Assembly: GCA_964017155.1 (NCBI GenBank)
Contig: OZ024857.1
Location: 28,636,101-28,700,100, forward strand
Reading direction: 5' to 3'
Source of the DNA: Oasisia sp. SBJ-2009
Taxonomy: Eukaryota; Annelida; Polychaeta; Sabellida; Siboglinidae
DNA length: 64,000 nt
The notes below the pieces were generated by a model, which did no database searches, had not been told where the DNA came from, and worked only from the letters and a program-made list of their open reading frames with translations. The stretch's first letter is position 1; each line of letters starts with the position of its first letter. A program made the translations under genes and the position numbers. Shown in pieces: positions 1 to 12,683 of this stretch.

Positions 1-904
1 CATGCATCGTTCTACACAATCACATCACTGGTATAGTTTCAACAATTTCAGGGCCACACAGCTAATTCCACAGATCATAGTTTTTGCCATGAAATGCCAT
101 GCAGCCACTTGTGAGAAATTTGTGAGAAATTTGCCAAGAACTACCATTGTTAGAAAAATCATTACAAAAGGCAGGTGTTAAAATTAGGCTGAGGGTTTCT
201 TTGATTTTATAATTTTGTCATGCTGTACTGAATATTAAAAACATAATAATCCTTCCTGCTAATTCATAGATTAGCAGACCTAACCTAATATTGTTACATA
301 TACTTGATCATGCAGTGTATGTCTACATCCCTATTCACTTCCATCCCATAGTTTCATCCATTCTTCAGTTGTGTGTCTTTTACTAATGGGTTACATCGAT
401 GTAAGTTTCTCACTACCAAAGAAAGGTATACTGATTATCTTCCAACTTTTTCCCATGGAACCAACTTTTCCCATTCAGGATTCTTCCAGTGCTGTTCAAC
501 CATCACCCAAATGTTATCCCTCTGTGACAAGCATTCCTTCCCTTAATTCCCAGACAAGTGGGGCAAAGACCTGCCTTGGCTACATGACATGGTAAACCAG
601 GGTAGGTCTACATACACACCTGCCTTTTTTCGCATGACACTTTCAAAGGGTTAATATCAATGTTTGTTTCGTGAGCTCCTGGCTACCACGTCTGCCAAAC
701 CGGCATTCAATGACTAAAGCAGAAACTACCATAATGAAAAAGCCTATCCAACCCAGAGATTATGAAATATAGATGACCCAGAATAGAGAAGTATATTACT
801 ATGGCTATCATTTGCATGAAACGGTTTGCAGTTTCAGACATGTGTGGGATTTATTTCATCAAACGTGTACTAACTTTCAGAATTTGTTTCCAAAAACAGC
901 GTTG

Positions 905-949
<45 letters not shown>

Positions 950-3900
950 CAGCATGTTCCAACTGTGTAATTGCAGCTGGCGAATATAATGCGGATGAAC
1001 ATTAAATGGCTAATGACACTACTTGTTTTACTGAGCGAGATGATAGTACTGATCCTGTGAACACAGTCGCCGACTGAGACAATGAGAAATATGTAACGCT
1101 GTCAACATAATAGTCGTAGTCACAACATTCAAATTTGAGTTGGTGATATTTTGGTATTTGGTGCCCGACTGGATCACCAGAGATAGACCAACAGAGACAG
1201 AAAAGAAAGCATTAGGGTTAACGTCCGAATTACTCTGAATAGTGACTTTTATTCTCAGTTCTTTCGTAATTGTTCAGAATTTTCAATGAGCTCGTAATTA
1301 TCAGTAGTAAATTACTGGCATTTTGTACATTTATTGATAACTTACATTTTATGAAAAGTCAATTTTGCCCCATTTATAAGATTAATTGATCACCTATAAT
1401 CTATTCCAAATTTTAATTGTGTCACATTATTAATAAAATTAGGAAATCAGTACACAGTCACTTCCCCTTAAACAAAATAATTCTACCTACTTGGACAGTG
1501 TCAGATGTAATTGTGCCGTAGAACTAGAAGTTGTAACCACAAACGTTCCCTGATTCCGCTGTTGCTGCAGGCACTACAGGGATCACAAATGACTTGGACA
1601 TCTCATTTTTCCTAAGACCACTCATAGAACCATGACATCACACATTCCTTGGGAGGATACGTTTCCCATTTTCCCGGCAGGGATGTGTTCACCAGGACAC
1701 AGGGACATGGGGAGACCGCAGGAATCTGTAGTGAATGCTTGGTCAGTGACTCAGGGCAATACATAACATGCCCTCTCAGTTACCCCATCTCATCACCCCC
1801 AGTGCCTCAGCACCCCAGGATTCGATAAATTAACCCTGCACTTTCCCTTGTCATCCCACCCCACCATTAACACCAGTTGTACGTATACAGTGCATGCACA
1901 TGTGCGTGTGTCTGCCAGATGTGAGCACATGTGCTGACCACAGACAGAATCCCCCATGAATGAACCCCAGTGACTGGACAACTGGCACCCAGCTGTGCCG
2001 CCCTGGCCGGCTATTTATAGCTCTCCCAGAACTGATTCTAGGAAGGGACCGGGATGCACCGTGAGCCCACGTCGATTCCTATCTTCTCCCCTTTCTGCGG
2101 GGTGCCATCAAACGTGCTTCCCACATGGAAGAAAGTAGGTAAACACTCACAGAAGTGAAGTGACTAGCTGCTAATCTACCATCAGGTGAAATGTCCATAT
2201 AATGGGTAAATTTGGGTCAGACTGAGACTACAATTGTACTTTCTTACAGAACTAAGAAGCACTACAAAATAGCAAGTTTTTATGATGCTTCAGAATACAA
2301 CGTAATGATCCAGTGAAGAGAATAACAGGGAGTTGTTCTCTTCAAATATGAATAACAAACTAAGCAATTGGAAGCCTTCTAATACCATTATAAATGTTAA
2401 ATCAACAACTCATAAAAAGCAGAAAAATTATAGTAGTCCACCATTACAACATAATTATTCTGCTGTGGATCAAATTTAAGTATCGTTGTCTATAACCATT
2501 TAGAAAAAAAATGATTTAGAGATAAAACCACAACAAAGCAGACATAAAACCTGGCTCGCATTTTAAGCAATGCCTCCCTGTGCCTAATACATTTGTAGTA
2601 ACAATGTAAGTATTCTGCCCTCCTCTCCACACCACCATGCATGCCTAGCATCCTATCAATGGAGTAGTCTATTATAATTAATATGTAGTTCATGCCTAGC
2701 CAATGCAGCAAGTATTTCAACCGGAAGCCCCAGCTCTTCCCAGGGGAATATTGGGAGACAGAGAATCCCTGGTGAATCTGAGGCTCATCCCGCCTGAATC
2801 CAGGATCCTTGGGGTGCTTCAGAAAGATCCCTGTAGGTCATCAACGTAAATCAATTGTGCCACCAACGCAGGGAATCTGTGCACATAGGAGAACACCACG
2901 CAACTACGCCGGGACAGAGTTTGTGTGAGGATATGCTGGCCAATACATAAATCAACATGCATAATTGACTACGCAGGTTTCATAAAACTCTGAACAAAGA
3001 TCTGTTAAACATCCACATTTTTAATACATTTTGGGCAAATACTTTGTAAGATACGTTGACTTAAATTAAATACAACCAACAACTCCCTATGCACTATGTG
3101 AAAATTAGACTACTTGTATTCAATGAATACACCTAAGTATTGTTCATCCATCTAAATGTATGAAACCTGTATACCATCTAGTTGTTGATCTCTGTATATT
3201 AAAGCATCTATCAACACAATATAGGGATCTTTAACTGCGCCGTAATGAGAATTACTCAATATTTCACAGTCAAACTAGCCACATCTTATATGTTGCCCCC
3301 AAAACAAAAATCAAGGTTTGTTTAATTACATGCCATGCCTGTCTTATCTGTCTTCTGTATAGGCAGGTAATGTTATTTCCTGCCAATGCTTATTTTCACT
3401 CCAACACATGCAGGTGGAAAGATGCTAGCACTATCCTATTTCTTGAAGCCTCAGCATCAAAGAAGACCTAAAACAGGTAATTCAAACAAATCGCTTGGTA
3501 GTATTCCAAGACAAACCTCTGATAAGAAAGACTAGGAAAAACTAAGGATGCTGTGAACCCAAGAATCTGGCAAGAAAGGAGCATCAAAACCACAGAGACA
3601 GTCACAAAAAGTTCCTCTCTGCAGGGGGGGGGGGATTCCTACATCTGGAAGAGAGTATAGGGCCCCAAAACAGAATGGAGAACCCTTTATAATTAGCTGA
3701 AGGTTTGGGATTATCTTCAGCCTTCCGAGTGGTAGGAAATGTAAGGAATGCATTGTAGATGCAATCCCCATCTCCCACGGAGAAAGAAACAGCGTAATGA
3801 CTTGTTTCTGTTTCCCCAAAGGCAGTGGGAAGTTCTGTTTTGTGTCTGTGCCAATTAGACGAGATCATTAACATTTTCAACTGGAAGTAGTTTACAATTT

Positions 3901-6599
3901 AGAATTTAAGATATTTACCCATTTCGCACCTAGCCAGACTGGATAAAAATGCTCAATGTTTTCAGTTTGTTATCTTTAAATATGTGCATGTGAAACTGTC
4001 TTATTTAATCTAGTTCTTTCAAACTGGCTTATGTTCTTTCACAAGTTTTATGACAAAATAAGATATAATCAGTCTTTCAAGTGCTAAAAATGTTCCTTTA
4101 TCTGTATCACATAGCATAGTTCTGTTACACAACAGAGAACATGTTCAACCAAGGAGCTGTGTTTGACATTCAGTCAGTGATAAGGATTTACTACAGCTGA
4201 TAGCAGATGTTCTTATCTGCCAAGACCAAGCTGGTGCAAGACTCCACAGACAGAAGTCAGCCAAAGCTTGAGATATCATACGCCTCCATCTCTTAGATCA
4301 TGATCAAATCAAGACCAACAAACAAACCAGTTTGCACCAGTGTACACTTATAAAGGTTTACCCTTCTAAATGCTTGTATGAAATGCTTATTTTTTGTTTT
4401 TATTAAATCAGTGCTATTGCTTTAATTTTGATTGAATCTGGACAAAACATATCCAAAAATATGGATCACCTCAGCATATGATATTTATGACACACTATGT
4501 AAAATTAAACTTCACAACCAATGGTTAGCAATGGACAAGAAATGGCTTTTCAAGGCCTAAACAGATAAGCTTTATCTTTAAACTGTGATCCAAATTATTA
4601 CATGACAGCTGAACCCATTTACGGAATCCATTTTTACGTATTTCGTACAATCCAATTTCTTAGTAACTCTGTTGTGGTTGAATACATAATTACCAACATG
4701 GATGGTGACACACTGAATGACAGTGGCCATCACACAAAGCACACTGTGTGAATTGCTAAATAATCGTGAAATCTACACCTGCATCTACTAACCCCATCAT
4801 GAAACCAGGGTCATTATTTACCCCAGAAGCTGCCTGGATGTGTCAGTCTATTCATGACAGAGTGAACTACAGATCTGAATATCGAATGCTATCACAAAAA
4901 CAATCACCAATATTAAGAAATCACTTGAAGATGCCATTATGTAGCATAAATTACTTGGATTCACCTTAAACCAACTATCTCTAAAACAATAAAGGAGCTC
5001 TGTTATTATCAGGAGCAATCCATCACCTCTTAGAGTCAAGGTTCAATCACTACTTTCATCAGTTTGATAATACATTGTACCAACCAAAGCTTTCTTCAAA
5101 AAAGACAAATTACACAAAATACAACTCTGTGCACAATATCAAATTATTTACTTTAATGTTGTCGAAACACACCAGCACACATCTCCTAAAACTGTAACGA
5201 CAGTCCAAGAGTGAATAATTTCCAAATTGAGAAGGCAAAATCACCTAGTGCTGACAAACCCTGCCTTTGAATGATATGGTGCTGCCACCTACCAGCTAAA
5301 TGAGCACTACATGTTAAAAACCTCTTCCATGTTTTGTATGTATCTGTTTAGATCGCAATTGCGTTTAGTTCAATTATTTTGTTAAATTGTATTGAGAATG
5401 TGAGAATCCCTTTTAGATTAAACTGCTTTATGAGTAAGATGTACAGGGATAGGATTTTTCATTACAGATTAGAGTCATTAGACTACTGAGACTGCTACAG
5501 TACAGAACATTACTAACCACAATCAGTTTTAAAATGTGATCTCATTCTGCCTAAAATAAACATTAACGCTTTACCAAGGTGTCTTATTATGCCATACCAT
5601 GACTGTTGCATCTTTATGGTGAACTACAAATTATTAATACATTTACATACACACATGTTGTGTTTCATTAGTCACATGACTGGCACACAACAATGTGTGT
5701 CATGTAATAGTACCCACTGTAAAACCCAACTTAAATTCACCAATTTTAAATCTACTCTAATGCTACATATTGAACTGGATAAGAATGGTAAACAACCTGT
5801 CACATGCTTTGGTTAATTTGTGCGAGGAATAACCTATTGACATTTGACAGCTTCGAGCTGCGGCAAACAGCTTTAGAATATGCTCCACTGACATTTATTA
5901 ACGGGTCTTCATCCATTAAAGCCGGCTTAATGTGCAGAGGACAAACAATTAAAATGAGACTAGAAATGCCATCTAGGGGGCAGGGTAGGACAAGGCAGGG
6001 GTACGTGTTGTCTCCTGTTGGATGTGAGCATAACAGAAGACAAAGCTTGCTGTTGTAGTCGGATTAAATGGGCTAATTAAGGAGTGGTCACAATTTATCA
6101 GGCCAATGGAATTGCAGGAATTATAGGCAAGCTCAGTTTTCCATGCACAATATCTGGGTTAGATCATACTTCTGTGTTTGTGATGGGTGGGTAAATGTTC
6201 AGTCTACAGAATTTTGCAAAGACATGATTTCTCCGTTGAGCACAAAACCTGGAAACGTCCGGATCAGGATGTGTCCCTCAATAACTCTCGCCTGATTTCT
6301 TCTCCCATGCTAAATATAAGTTACTTTCTTCTTCTCGGCAATTTTACAGAAATTACCTGAAACGGAATGGTTGAAAATCACACTACAATGTACAGAAATG
6401 TATACAAAATTTATGTTTATTTTAGTAATCTGCAGTGACCTCAGGGTATATGCTTGTGCCAAAGTACTGCAAGAACTTTGGACCTGCCTCAGTGCCAAAC
6501 AGCCAAACATAGTTTTTAATAACTGTTAACAGTTGAAATACATCCTCATTGGCTGCAAATATGCTACTTTTTAACAGCCCAATTTCCACAACATGTATT
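1..6599. other. gene-free AT-rich spacer
   Basis: I see no convincing exon on either strand. All open frames are under about 100 codons, have no recognisable domain and are not bounded by good splice sites. The stretch holds a TA microsatellite near 0.9 kb and a run of 11 G at 3624-3634; the rest appears to be unique AT-rich sequence. It could be intergenic, or intron of a gene extending past the left edge. Confidence 0.5.
907..944. repeat. (TA)n microsatellite
   Basis: An uninterrupted run of TA dinucleotides, about 19 copies. Two short overlapping open frames here owe their YIYIYI runs to this repeat and are not genes. Confidence 0.95.
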
Positions 6600-6800
6600 C
6601 AATCCACAATGACCTCAACTTACAGTGACCTCATCTCACAGGGAACCCAACTCACAGGGACCCCAATGCACAGTGACCTCACCCCAGTGATCTCACCTCA
6701 GCTACCATAACTCACAGTAACTTAAATTCACAATGAGTTAAACTTACAACAAATACAGCTCACAGTAACCTTAGCTTACTGTGACCTCAGCTCAAAGTTA
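6600..6800. repeat. degenerate tandem repeat, about 17-19 bp unit
   Basis: Successive imperfect copies of a unit like CACAGTGACCTCAACT run through this stretch with drifting spacing. Copies near 6620-6720 are closest to each other, and the array fades on both sides. It has no coding character. Confidence 0.7.
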
Positions 6801-7541
6801 CTTCAACTTGAGGCAAACGCATTTCTCCATCACCTCAACGTGGTGACATCAAGGAATTTGTTGTCATGTCTTTTGAACATTCGTAGAATTGTTTGTAATT
6901 AACTTTACTGCAAACAGGCTGCCACAAATAAATGTAAATATTCACTAAATATTAACAAAAGCCACATGGAGGCACACTGATGTGTGATCTATACAGGTTC
7001 TGTCTACAGTGGCCATAATCAACTTATATCTTAGTCATTCTGATCTGGAGGGTCACATATACACAGAACCGGATTCTTGTAACTACTGCAAAAGCATTGA
7101 ACCAACTCACTTATGGTGACCAACCAGTCAATTGTCAACCCATTAGGTGAGCTGCCTACTTTTCCGTGTCAATGTGTCATGAATAGAACGTCAACAGAGT
7201 CACTGAACCGTGTCTGTTCTGTCAAAGGTTGATCGCACACAGAAGGTACTACAAATGTCCACAGCCCACACACACACACTGTCACACATTTCCAGCCGAA
7301 TGCATTGGTTGATTTGATGTACTTCGTATGAATAGACACGTTAATTTCCACACTTTCAAAATATAGTTGTGTATCAGCACTGTTTCCTGATATCTAGAGT
7401 TACACGCATTGATTTTTGGAAGTCAGTCATTGTCACTACCATGACACAGGTCCAGATGTCTCACAGCAGATTAAGTACAGTAATTTCTAAGAATAACTCA
7501 TTTAAAATTAGGTTTAAATTTTTTTAAAGTCTACTGCATAG
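6801..7541. other. spacer, nothing recognised
   Basis: Ordinary AT-rich sequence between the degenerate tandem repeat and the LINE. There is no open frame of note and no element end that I can place. The true left edge of the LINE insertion is not obvious and may lie anywhere from about 7540 to 7660. Confidence 0.5.
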
Positions 7542-9665
7542 ATGAAGGCAATAATAAAACAGATTTCCATATATTACATAAATATAATGACCTACCTAAC
7601 ATTGCTTAGTCTGCAACAGCACGCTACAGTGTGGCAAAACAGTAAATGCCATATTCTGAGGAATGTTCTACTATATCTAATTTTGTCTAAAGACTCGTGT
7701 ACGTGCACTAATCCTAACTGTTCAAACAGACAGCATATAACTGATATTGACAATTTATTTGATGATATATGTAATGCGCTTCGGGTGTCTAGTCTTGAAA
7801 CGATTACTACATGCAAAAAAACATTGTGCCAAGACTACATTGTACCTGGATGGAATGATTATGTTAAGGAAGCGCACACTGAAGCTAGATATTACTATAT
7901 TTTATGGCGTGATATGGGAAAACCTAAGCATGGCCCAGTCTGTGAACTAATGCGGAAAACTAGGTTACATTTTAAACATCTGCTTAAGCAGTGTCAACAA
8001 CGCGAAGATATGGCGCGAGCAGATGCAATGGCTAAGTCCATGCAAGCTAAAGATGCTGTCAGTTTTTGGAAAAACGTATCCAAAACATACAAAAAAGGTA
8101 TACCAAATGCTACAAATGTCAATGGTGCTAATGAACCTACGGCCATATCCGCCATGTGGAAAACACATTTTGAATCCTTATTAAACAATGTAACCTCAGA
8201 TGTAAATATGCAAAATGTGAAAGAGTGTGTACATAACACAGAATATTTATGTTATGGAAATAACTTAGTCATAACTCCTTGCATGGTAAAACATGCTATC
8301 GATAAGTTGAAATGTGGAAAAGCATGTGGTAATGATGGACTATCTGCCGAACACTTTATTCATTCAGATAGGCGCATAACTATACTGTTGTCCATTTTTT
8401 ATAATAGAGTGATTTCTCATGGTCATCTACCTGATGACTTTATGAAAACTATTATAATTCCATTGATAAAAAATAAGTCTGGTGATACGAGCAACGTAAA
8501 TAACTACAGACCAATTGCGCTAGTCACTGTAGCCTCTAAGATATTTGAAATTGTATTGCTGGAAATGTTGACACCATATCTTAATACCACCGACAATCAA
8601 TTTGGGTTTAAGAAGGGACACTCTACTGACCACTGTATATTTGCTTTAAAAAATGTTATTCAATACTATAAAAGTAACAATAGCCCGGTGTATTCATGCT
8701 TTTTAGACGCGTCAAAAGCATTCGACAGAGTCAACCATTGGACGCTTTTTAGAAAATTGCTTAACCGAGGTGTGCCTGTTATACTTGTACGTATTCTGTT
8801 GTATTGGTACAGAACCCAAACATTCTGTGTCAAATGGGGTTGTACAACATCAGAGTTTTTTAATGTTTCGAATGGTGTTCGACAAGGTGGGATTTTGTCC
8901 CCATATTTATTTATCGTATACATTGATGATCTGAGCAATATGCTAAATAGTGCTGGTACAGGTTGTCATATACACAACTACTGCACTAACCATGTGTTCT
9001 ATGCCGATGACATATGTGTTATTGCTCCCAGTCCTAGTGGGCTTCAGGGTTTGCTGAACATATGTGCACAGTTTGGCTTTGAAAATGATGTTGAATATAA
9101 CCCTATCAAGTCATTATGTATGGTCTTCAAACCACGTGGTTTTAACCTGAAATGTCCAGATATGTATATGAACCTAAACAAGCTTGCATATGTCAAAGAA
9201 GCAAAATATTTAGGTGTGATAATATGCAATGACCTGAAAGATGACGGAGATATTTTAAGACATCTACGTAATTTTTATGCTAGGTCAAATAGCATTATCA
9301 GAAAATTTCACCACTGTTCCGTGGGTGTTAGACTACATCTGTTTCATGCGTATTGTTGTACAACTTATTGTTGCCAATTATGGGTTAACTTTAATAAGGG
9401 CTCTTATTTGAAAGCTAAAGTTGCCTACAACAATATGCATAGACGGATTTTGGGATATAGCCGACGGGACAGCGCGAGTGGCATGTTTGCTAATAATGGT
9501 ATTGATACATTTGACGCCCTATTGCGTAAGAGCATTTATGGTTTTAAAAGACGCATTTTTAACATAAATAATGACTTGATTAGGGTTATGTACAATTGCT
9601 TTGAAATAGTAAATGGCCCAATGTGGATTAGCTGGGCCAATTCATTGTACACAATAAATCTGTAA
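7542..9665 (+). CDS. LINE ORF2 fragment: reverse transcriptase
   Basis: A 707-codon open frame encodes a non-LTR retrotransposon reverse transcriptase, the enzyme that copies element RNA at a nicked chromosomal target. Visible motifs in order: KCGKACGNDGLS near residue 260, NNYRPIAL at 320-327, FLDASKAFD at 387-395 (catalytic Asp), NGVRQGGILSP from 444, and the FYADD box with YADD at 487-490, followed by thumb and C-terminal sequence. The apurinic-type endonuclease expected at the N-terminus of a full ORF2 is absent, so the copy is 5'-truncated. The first Met is probably a chance start in flanking DNA; recognisable element sequence begins around residue 40. There is no stop or frameshift through the RT, which suggests a fairly young insertion. 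The layout fits the jockey/CR1/I-like groups, but I cannot assign a clade. Confidence 0.9.
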   Translation: MKAIIKQISIYYINIMTYLTLLSLQQHATVWQNSKCHILRNVLLYLILSKDSCTCTNPNCSNRQHITDIDNLFDDICNALRVSSLETITTCKKTLCQDYIVPGWNDYVKEAHTEARYYYILWRDMGKPKHGPVCELMRKTRLHFKHLLKQCQQREDMARADAMAKSMQAKDAVSFWKNVSKTYKKGIPNATNVNGANEPTAISAMWKTHFESLLNNVTSDVNMQNVKECVHNTEYLCYGNNLVITPCMVKHAIDKLKCGKACGNDGLSAEHFIHSDRRITILLSIFYNRVISHGHLPDDFMKTIIIPLIKNKSGDTSNVNNYRPIALVTVASKIFEIVLLEMLTPYLNTTDNQFGFKKGHSTDHCIFALKNVIQYYKSNNSPVYSCFLDASKAFDRVNHWTLFRKLLNRGVPVILVRILLYWYRTQTFCVKWGCTTSEFFNVSNGVRQGGILSPYLFIVYIDDLSNMLNSAGTGCHIHNYCTNHVFYADDICVIAPSPSGLQGLLNICAQFGFENDVEYNPIKSLCMVFKPRGFNLKCPDMYMNLNKLAYVKEAKYLGVIICNDLKDDGDILRHLRNFYARSNSIIRKFHHCSVGVRLHLFHAYCCTTYCCQLWVNFNKGSYLKAKVAYNNMHRRILGYSRRDSASGMFANNGIDTFDALLRKSIYGFKRRIFNINNDLIRVMYNCFEIVNGPMWISWANSLYTINL

Positions 9666-10019
9666 GATAGTCATCATGTCTAGCATATAACTTTATTATT
9701 TATTTATTATATACATATATTTTTAAAGTCAATAAGTTGTTTATATAACTTACTTTTCAAAAGGTGTTTATTTACATGAACTAATTGCATATTTATGTTA
9801 CAATTACATCCTGTATATTGCTCATTATTTTATCTGTTTTTCTACAATTTTACATTATCTAACTTATAACCTTATTTTTTTTTTATCTAATAATTTTTTA
9901 ACATATTGGATCTTTAACAGGCTATTTAGATGTTTTAATGTATGTACCAATTGTATATGGGTTTTTACCTGAAATAAATGTATTCGTATTCGTATTCGTA
10001 TTCGTATTCGTATTCGTAT
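7600..10019 (+). mobile_element. 5'-truncated non-LTR retrotransposon (LINE)
   Basis: The element comprises the RT frame, about 315 bp of AT-rich 3' untranslated sequence and a terminal array of six TATTCG hexamers at 9981-10016, just after an AATAAA-like GAAATAAATG. A simple-repeat tail in place of poly(A) is known for several LINE clades. The 5' boundary is approximate (7540-7660). I could not identify convincing target-site duplications. Confidence 0.85.
9981..10019 (+). repeat. (TATTCG)n LINE tail
   Basis: Six perfect TATTCG hexamers and a partial copy, at the 3' end of the LINE. Confidence 0.95.
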
Positions 10020-10078
10020 AATCTTTAATTCAATTTGAAATGAAACCTCCGCAATGAATCCACTTCCAAAATACTCAC

Positions 10079-10132
10079 TTAGCCCAACCAGTTGTGGTGA
10101 CTGGTGAAATCGAGAAACGATAATGTTCCTTT
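10079..10132 (-). other. possible minus-strand exon (54 bp)
   Basis: On the minus strand the segment follows a GTGCTGTGCATGCAG acceptor and ends at a GTGAGTATT donor. If read in phase with the candidate at 11017-11055 it gives an open peptide containing RNIIVSRFHQSPQLVGL. I do not recognise the protein. Chance splice signals are common in a window this size, so this is a weak call. Confidence 0.2.
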
Positions 10133-11016
10133 CTGCATGCACAGCACCATGAAGACCCAAAGAAAACCACAAATGTTACATAATGGTTCATGCATTCCAT
10201 TATCCATAGAGAGATGTCTGAAGATGATCCCTGATATTCACTCTGACCCATTATCACCCATATCGTGGGGTGTTCACATTTAGCCTGGCAGCCCATACAA
10301 AGTCAGTAGAAGCCAGGTGAATGTACAATAGTTATGACTATGATTATCCTGATGATTGCAATCACAAATATAAGTCACCACTATCACAACCAGACCATCT
10401 TATAGAATAGTATCGGGCTCACTGAGAACTCACAAACCTGCTACTGCACAGCCACAGCCCTTGTTCCAGAATCCAGATTACAATTTTGGGTTTCATGTGA
10501 ACCCACGAAAACGTTGTAACAAGTGGCACAGATCCACTTAGTTATATGTAGTGTGAGTGTCATTCCACCAGTGAAACCAACTACAGCTGACCACAAAGTC
10601 TCTGTCTACACAACATTTTCATCAATAGACTTGGCAACAAACAAGGTCGTATAACTGATTGATTTCAGACAAGAGAGCTGACTGCAAGATCACCAACACT
10701 GGTGGCATCATGTGTACACGCTATGTCTGCATTTAGTTGCTTCACAAGAACATCACTGGCTGTTAGGCATTAACCAAATAAACACTAAAGGAAACGTTTG
10801 ACGTTTGGGACAGCAACTGAAAGTTGTACCACAAAAAAATAACATTTTGCTGGTTCTGCAAGACAATTCTGAGCAATGTACAAGCTGCAGCTCTCATAAT
10901 TGTCCTAGAGTCTTGGGTGAGTAGACATGGTAAATTGATAATGCAAGAAAACAGTCTAACAGAATCAGAAGTCCATAACCAGTGTTCTGTGCTCAAAACA
11001 AACATCAAAGACTCAC

Positions 11017-11055
11017 CAATTCGCTTCAGTTCCGGTCCAGTGACTTTGGTGACAC
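11017..11055 (-). other. possible minus-strand microexon (39 bp)
   Basis: On the minus strand a pyrimidine-rich tract and GTCTTCGCCAG acceptor precede the segment and GTGAGTCT follows it. One frame reads VTKVTGPELKRI and leaves a phase that joins without a stop to the candidate at 10079-10132. No homology is recognised. It could belong to a gene starting at the CpG-rich exon near 30 kb, but that link is speculation. Confidence 0.2.
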
Positions 11056-11356
11056 CTGGCGAAGACACAAAACAGAATGTCAAAGGATTATCATTGAGGA
11101 CCAAGGCTGAGCACTTGAGTCTCTCACCCCGACTGACATACCAACATACACCTGCAATCTTATCCAAACATTGGACAACTCTAGCAATCAGTGAAGAGCA
11201 ATGAATTATTGAGTAAGCGGAGCGTGACGTCAGATTCAGAAAGATGTTGTGCTGATTGATGTGCCGATGTGCTACAAGTGTGAAGCACGACATTTAATTA
11301 CCATCTCACACATTGTATCCTGAAATTCTTTAGTCAGCTCATTATTAGAACAGTTA

Positions 11357-11406
11357 TACACACACATGCACACGCACACACACACACATGCACACACACA
11401 CACACA
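11357..11406. repeat. (CA)n-rich microsatellite
   Basis: Imperfect CA repeat interrupted by TG and CG steps. Confidence 0.9.
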
Positions 11407-12413
11407 TCCTTGTGTACTGTAGATATGTTTAAGCCAACTCTGATTACAGAGAGAATTTTTTTTTCAGAAGCTGGAAAAACTGGAGAATATATTATAAGCA
11501 AAATATAATCCTGGTGTGATTGGAGAGAAGTCAAGTTGTGAAGTAAAATCTACTGGTTAAACTCCACAAAAACATTCTGTATACATTAATCATTCTGCAA
11601 ACTTGTGAGCATGCTGAGACGTTGACTATGGACCATGACACACTACATTACAACATAAGAAGCCACTGAAATCAGCTACTTTTTCACAGTGTTTCAAAAA
11701 CTCTTACCCTTACAGCAAAACTATAGACCTAGCAATCACAGTTAAAGAGTTTCTGTGAGTCATGGCCCCATATATTCAGCGTATGTTACTAACAAGAGAC
11801 TGCATACAGTCAATATGATATCTCAATTAGCCGTCTTTTACTACCAGGTAACTGGTCTGGTACGAAATAAAATTACACTAACAAAATATACATACACATA
11901 TTATTACATACATTGTACTTATATACACCATCTGTATTCATAGGTAAACATGCTTAACCACAGGTATACCCAAGATTCAGAATATGCATACACATGCTTT
12001 CTGGAATATACTGTGTTTTAGTAAACTCATTGGCCTGAATATAAAATGTAACATGTTTATTATTCAAGCTATACAACATCCATTCAACGTCGAAAGAGAC
12101 ACTTCCCAAATAAAGGTACATTATATACTATGACTGAACACTGGACTTATCATGACCTATCCCAGAGGCTGTTGTAGATCTCTATTTCTGGATAAGGAAG
12201 TGATGTTTTCATAAGTCCTACTTAAGCGAGTTGTCACAATGCCAGCAACCAGCCATGCTAGCTGTACTGCACCTCAACACATTTATCAATGCCATCACGA
12301 CTCATACAACTAACCTGAACTCCCATTCAGCTCAGTCCAACTGCTGCCTCAGACATGAAGCATATCTCACAAGAACTACACGTATAGCTTATATATTATC
12401 AGCACAGAGGGCT

Positions 12414-12683
12414 TTGCCAGTCACGCATGTTTTGGTGGACACTGTTAAGCCAGTTTACAAACTTTAAATGTGTCTGATGACCTGAAATGGACTACAAACA
12501 CACATGTGACACCATTTACACTCACGTTTGAGGTATGACTGACTATATCGTTGGTTTTGGAAGACATTTTTTGCTCCTTCATTTTGTTACCCGTCTACCA
12601 CCCATCCACCCATATTTCTACCCATCCACAACAGTGTTTACCCGTCCAAACGACAGGTGGACGGGTCTCTGCATAAAGCTATG
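12414..12683 (+). repeat. dispersed repeat family W, copy A
   Basis: About 270 bp that match 26317-26600 over nearly the whole length. Shared blocks include TTGCCAGTCAC, GATGACCTGAAATGGACTAC, TTTTTTGCTCCTTCATTT and GGACGGGTCTCTGCAT. A short inverted repeat near its right end (ACCCGTCCA ... TGGACGGGT, 12641-12667) could form a hairpin. There is no coding frame, so it is probably a non-autonomous mobile element of unknown class. Confidence 0.75.

Larger units (their letters stand above)
10020..12413. other. spacer with two weak minus-strand exon candidates
   Basis: Mostly unremarkable sequence with a CA-rich microsatellite at 11357-11406. Open frames of 126 and 176 codons overlap on opposite strands near 10.8-11.3 kb; neither shows a domain. 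Two short segments with good minus-strand splice sites are listed separately. Confidence 0.45.

Noticed and set aside
10763..11293. 176-codon minus-strand open frame as a single-exon gene
   Set aside because: No domain or start context, and a 126-codon frame overlaps on the other strand. Only the embedded splice-bounded microexon was kept as a weak candidate.
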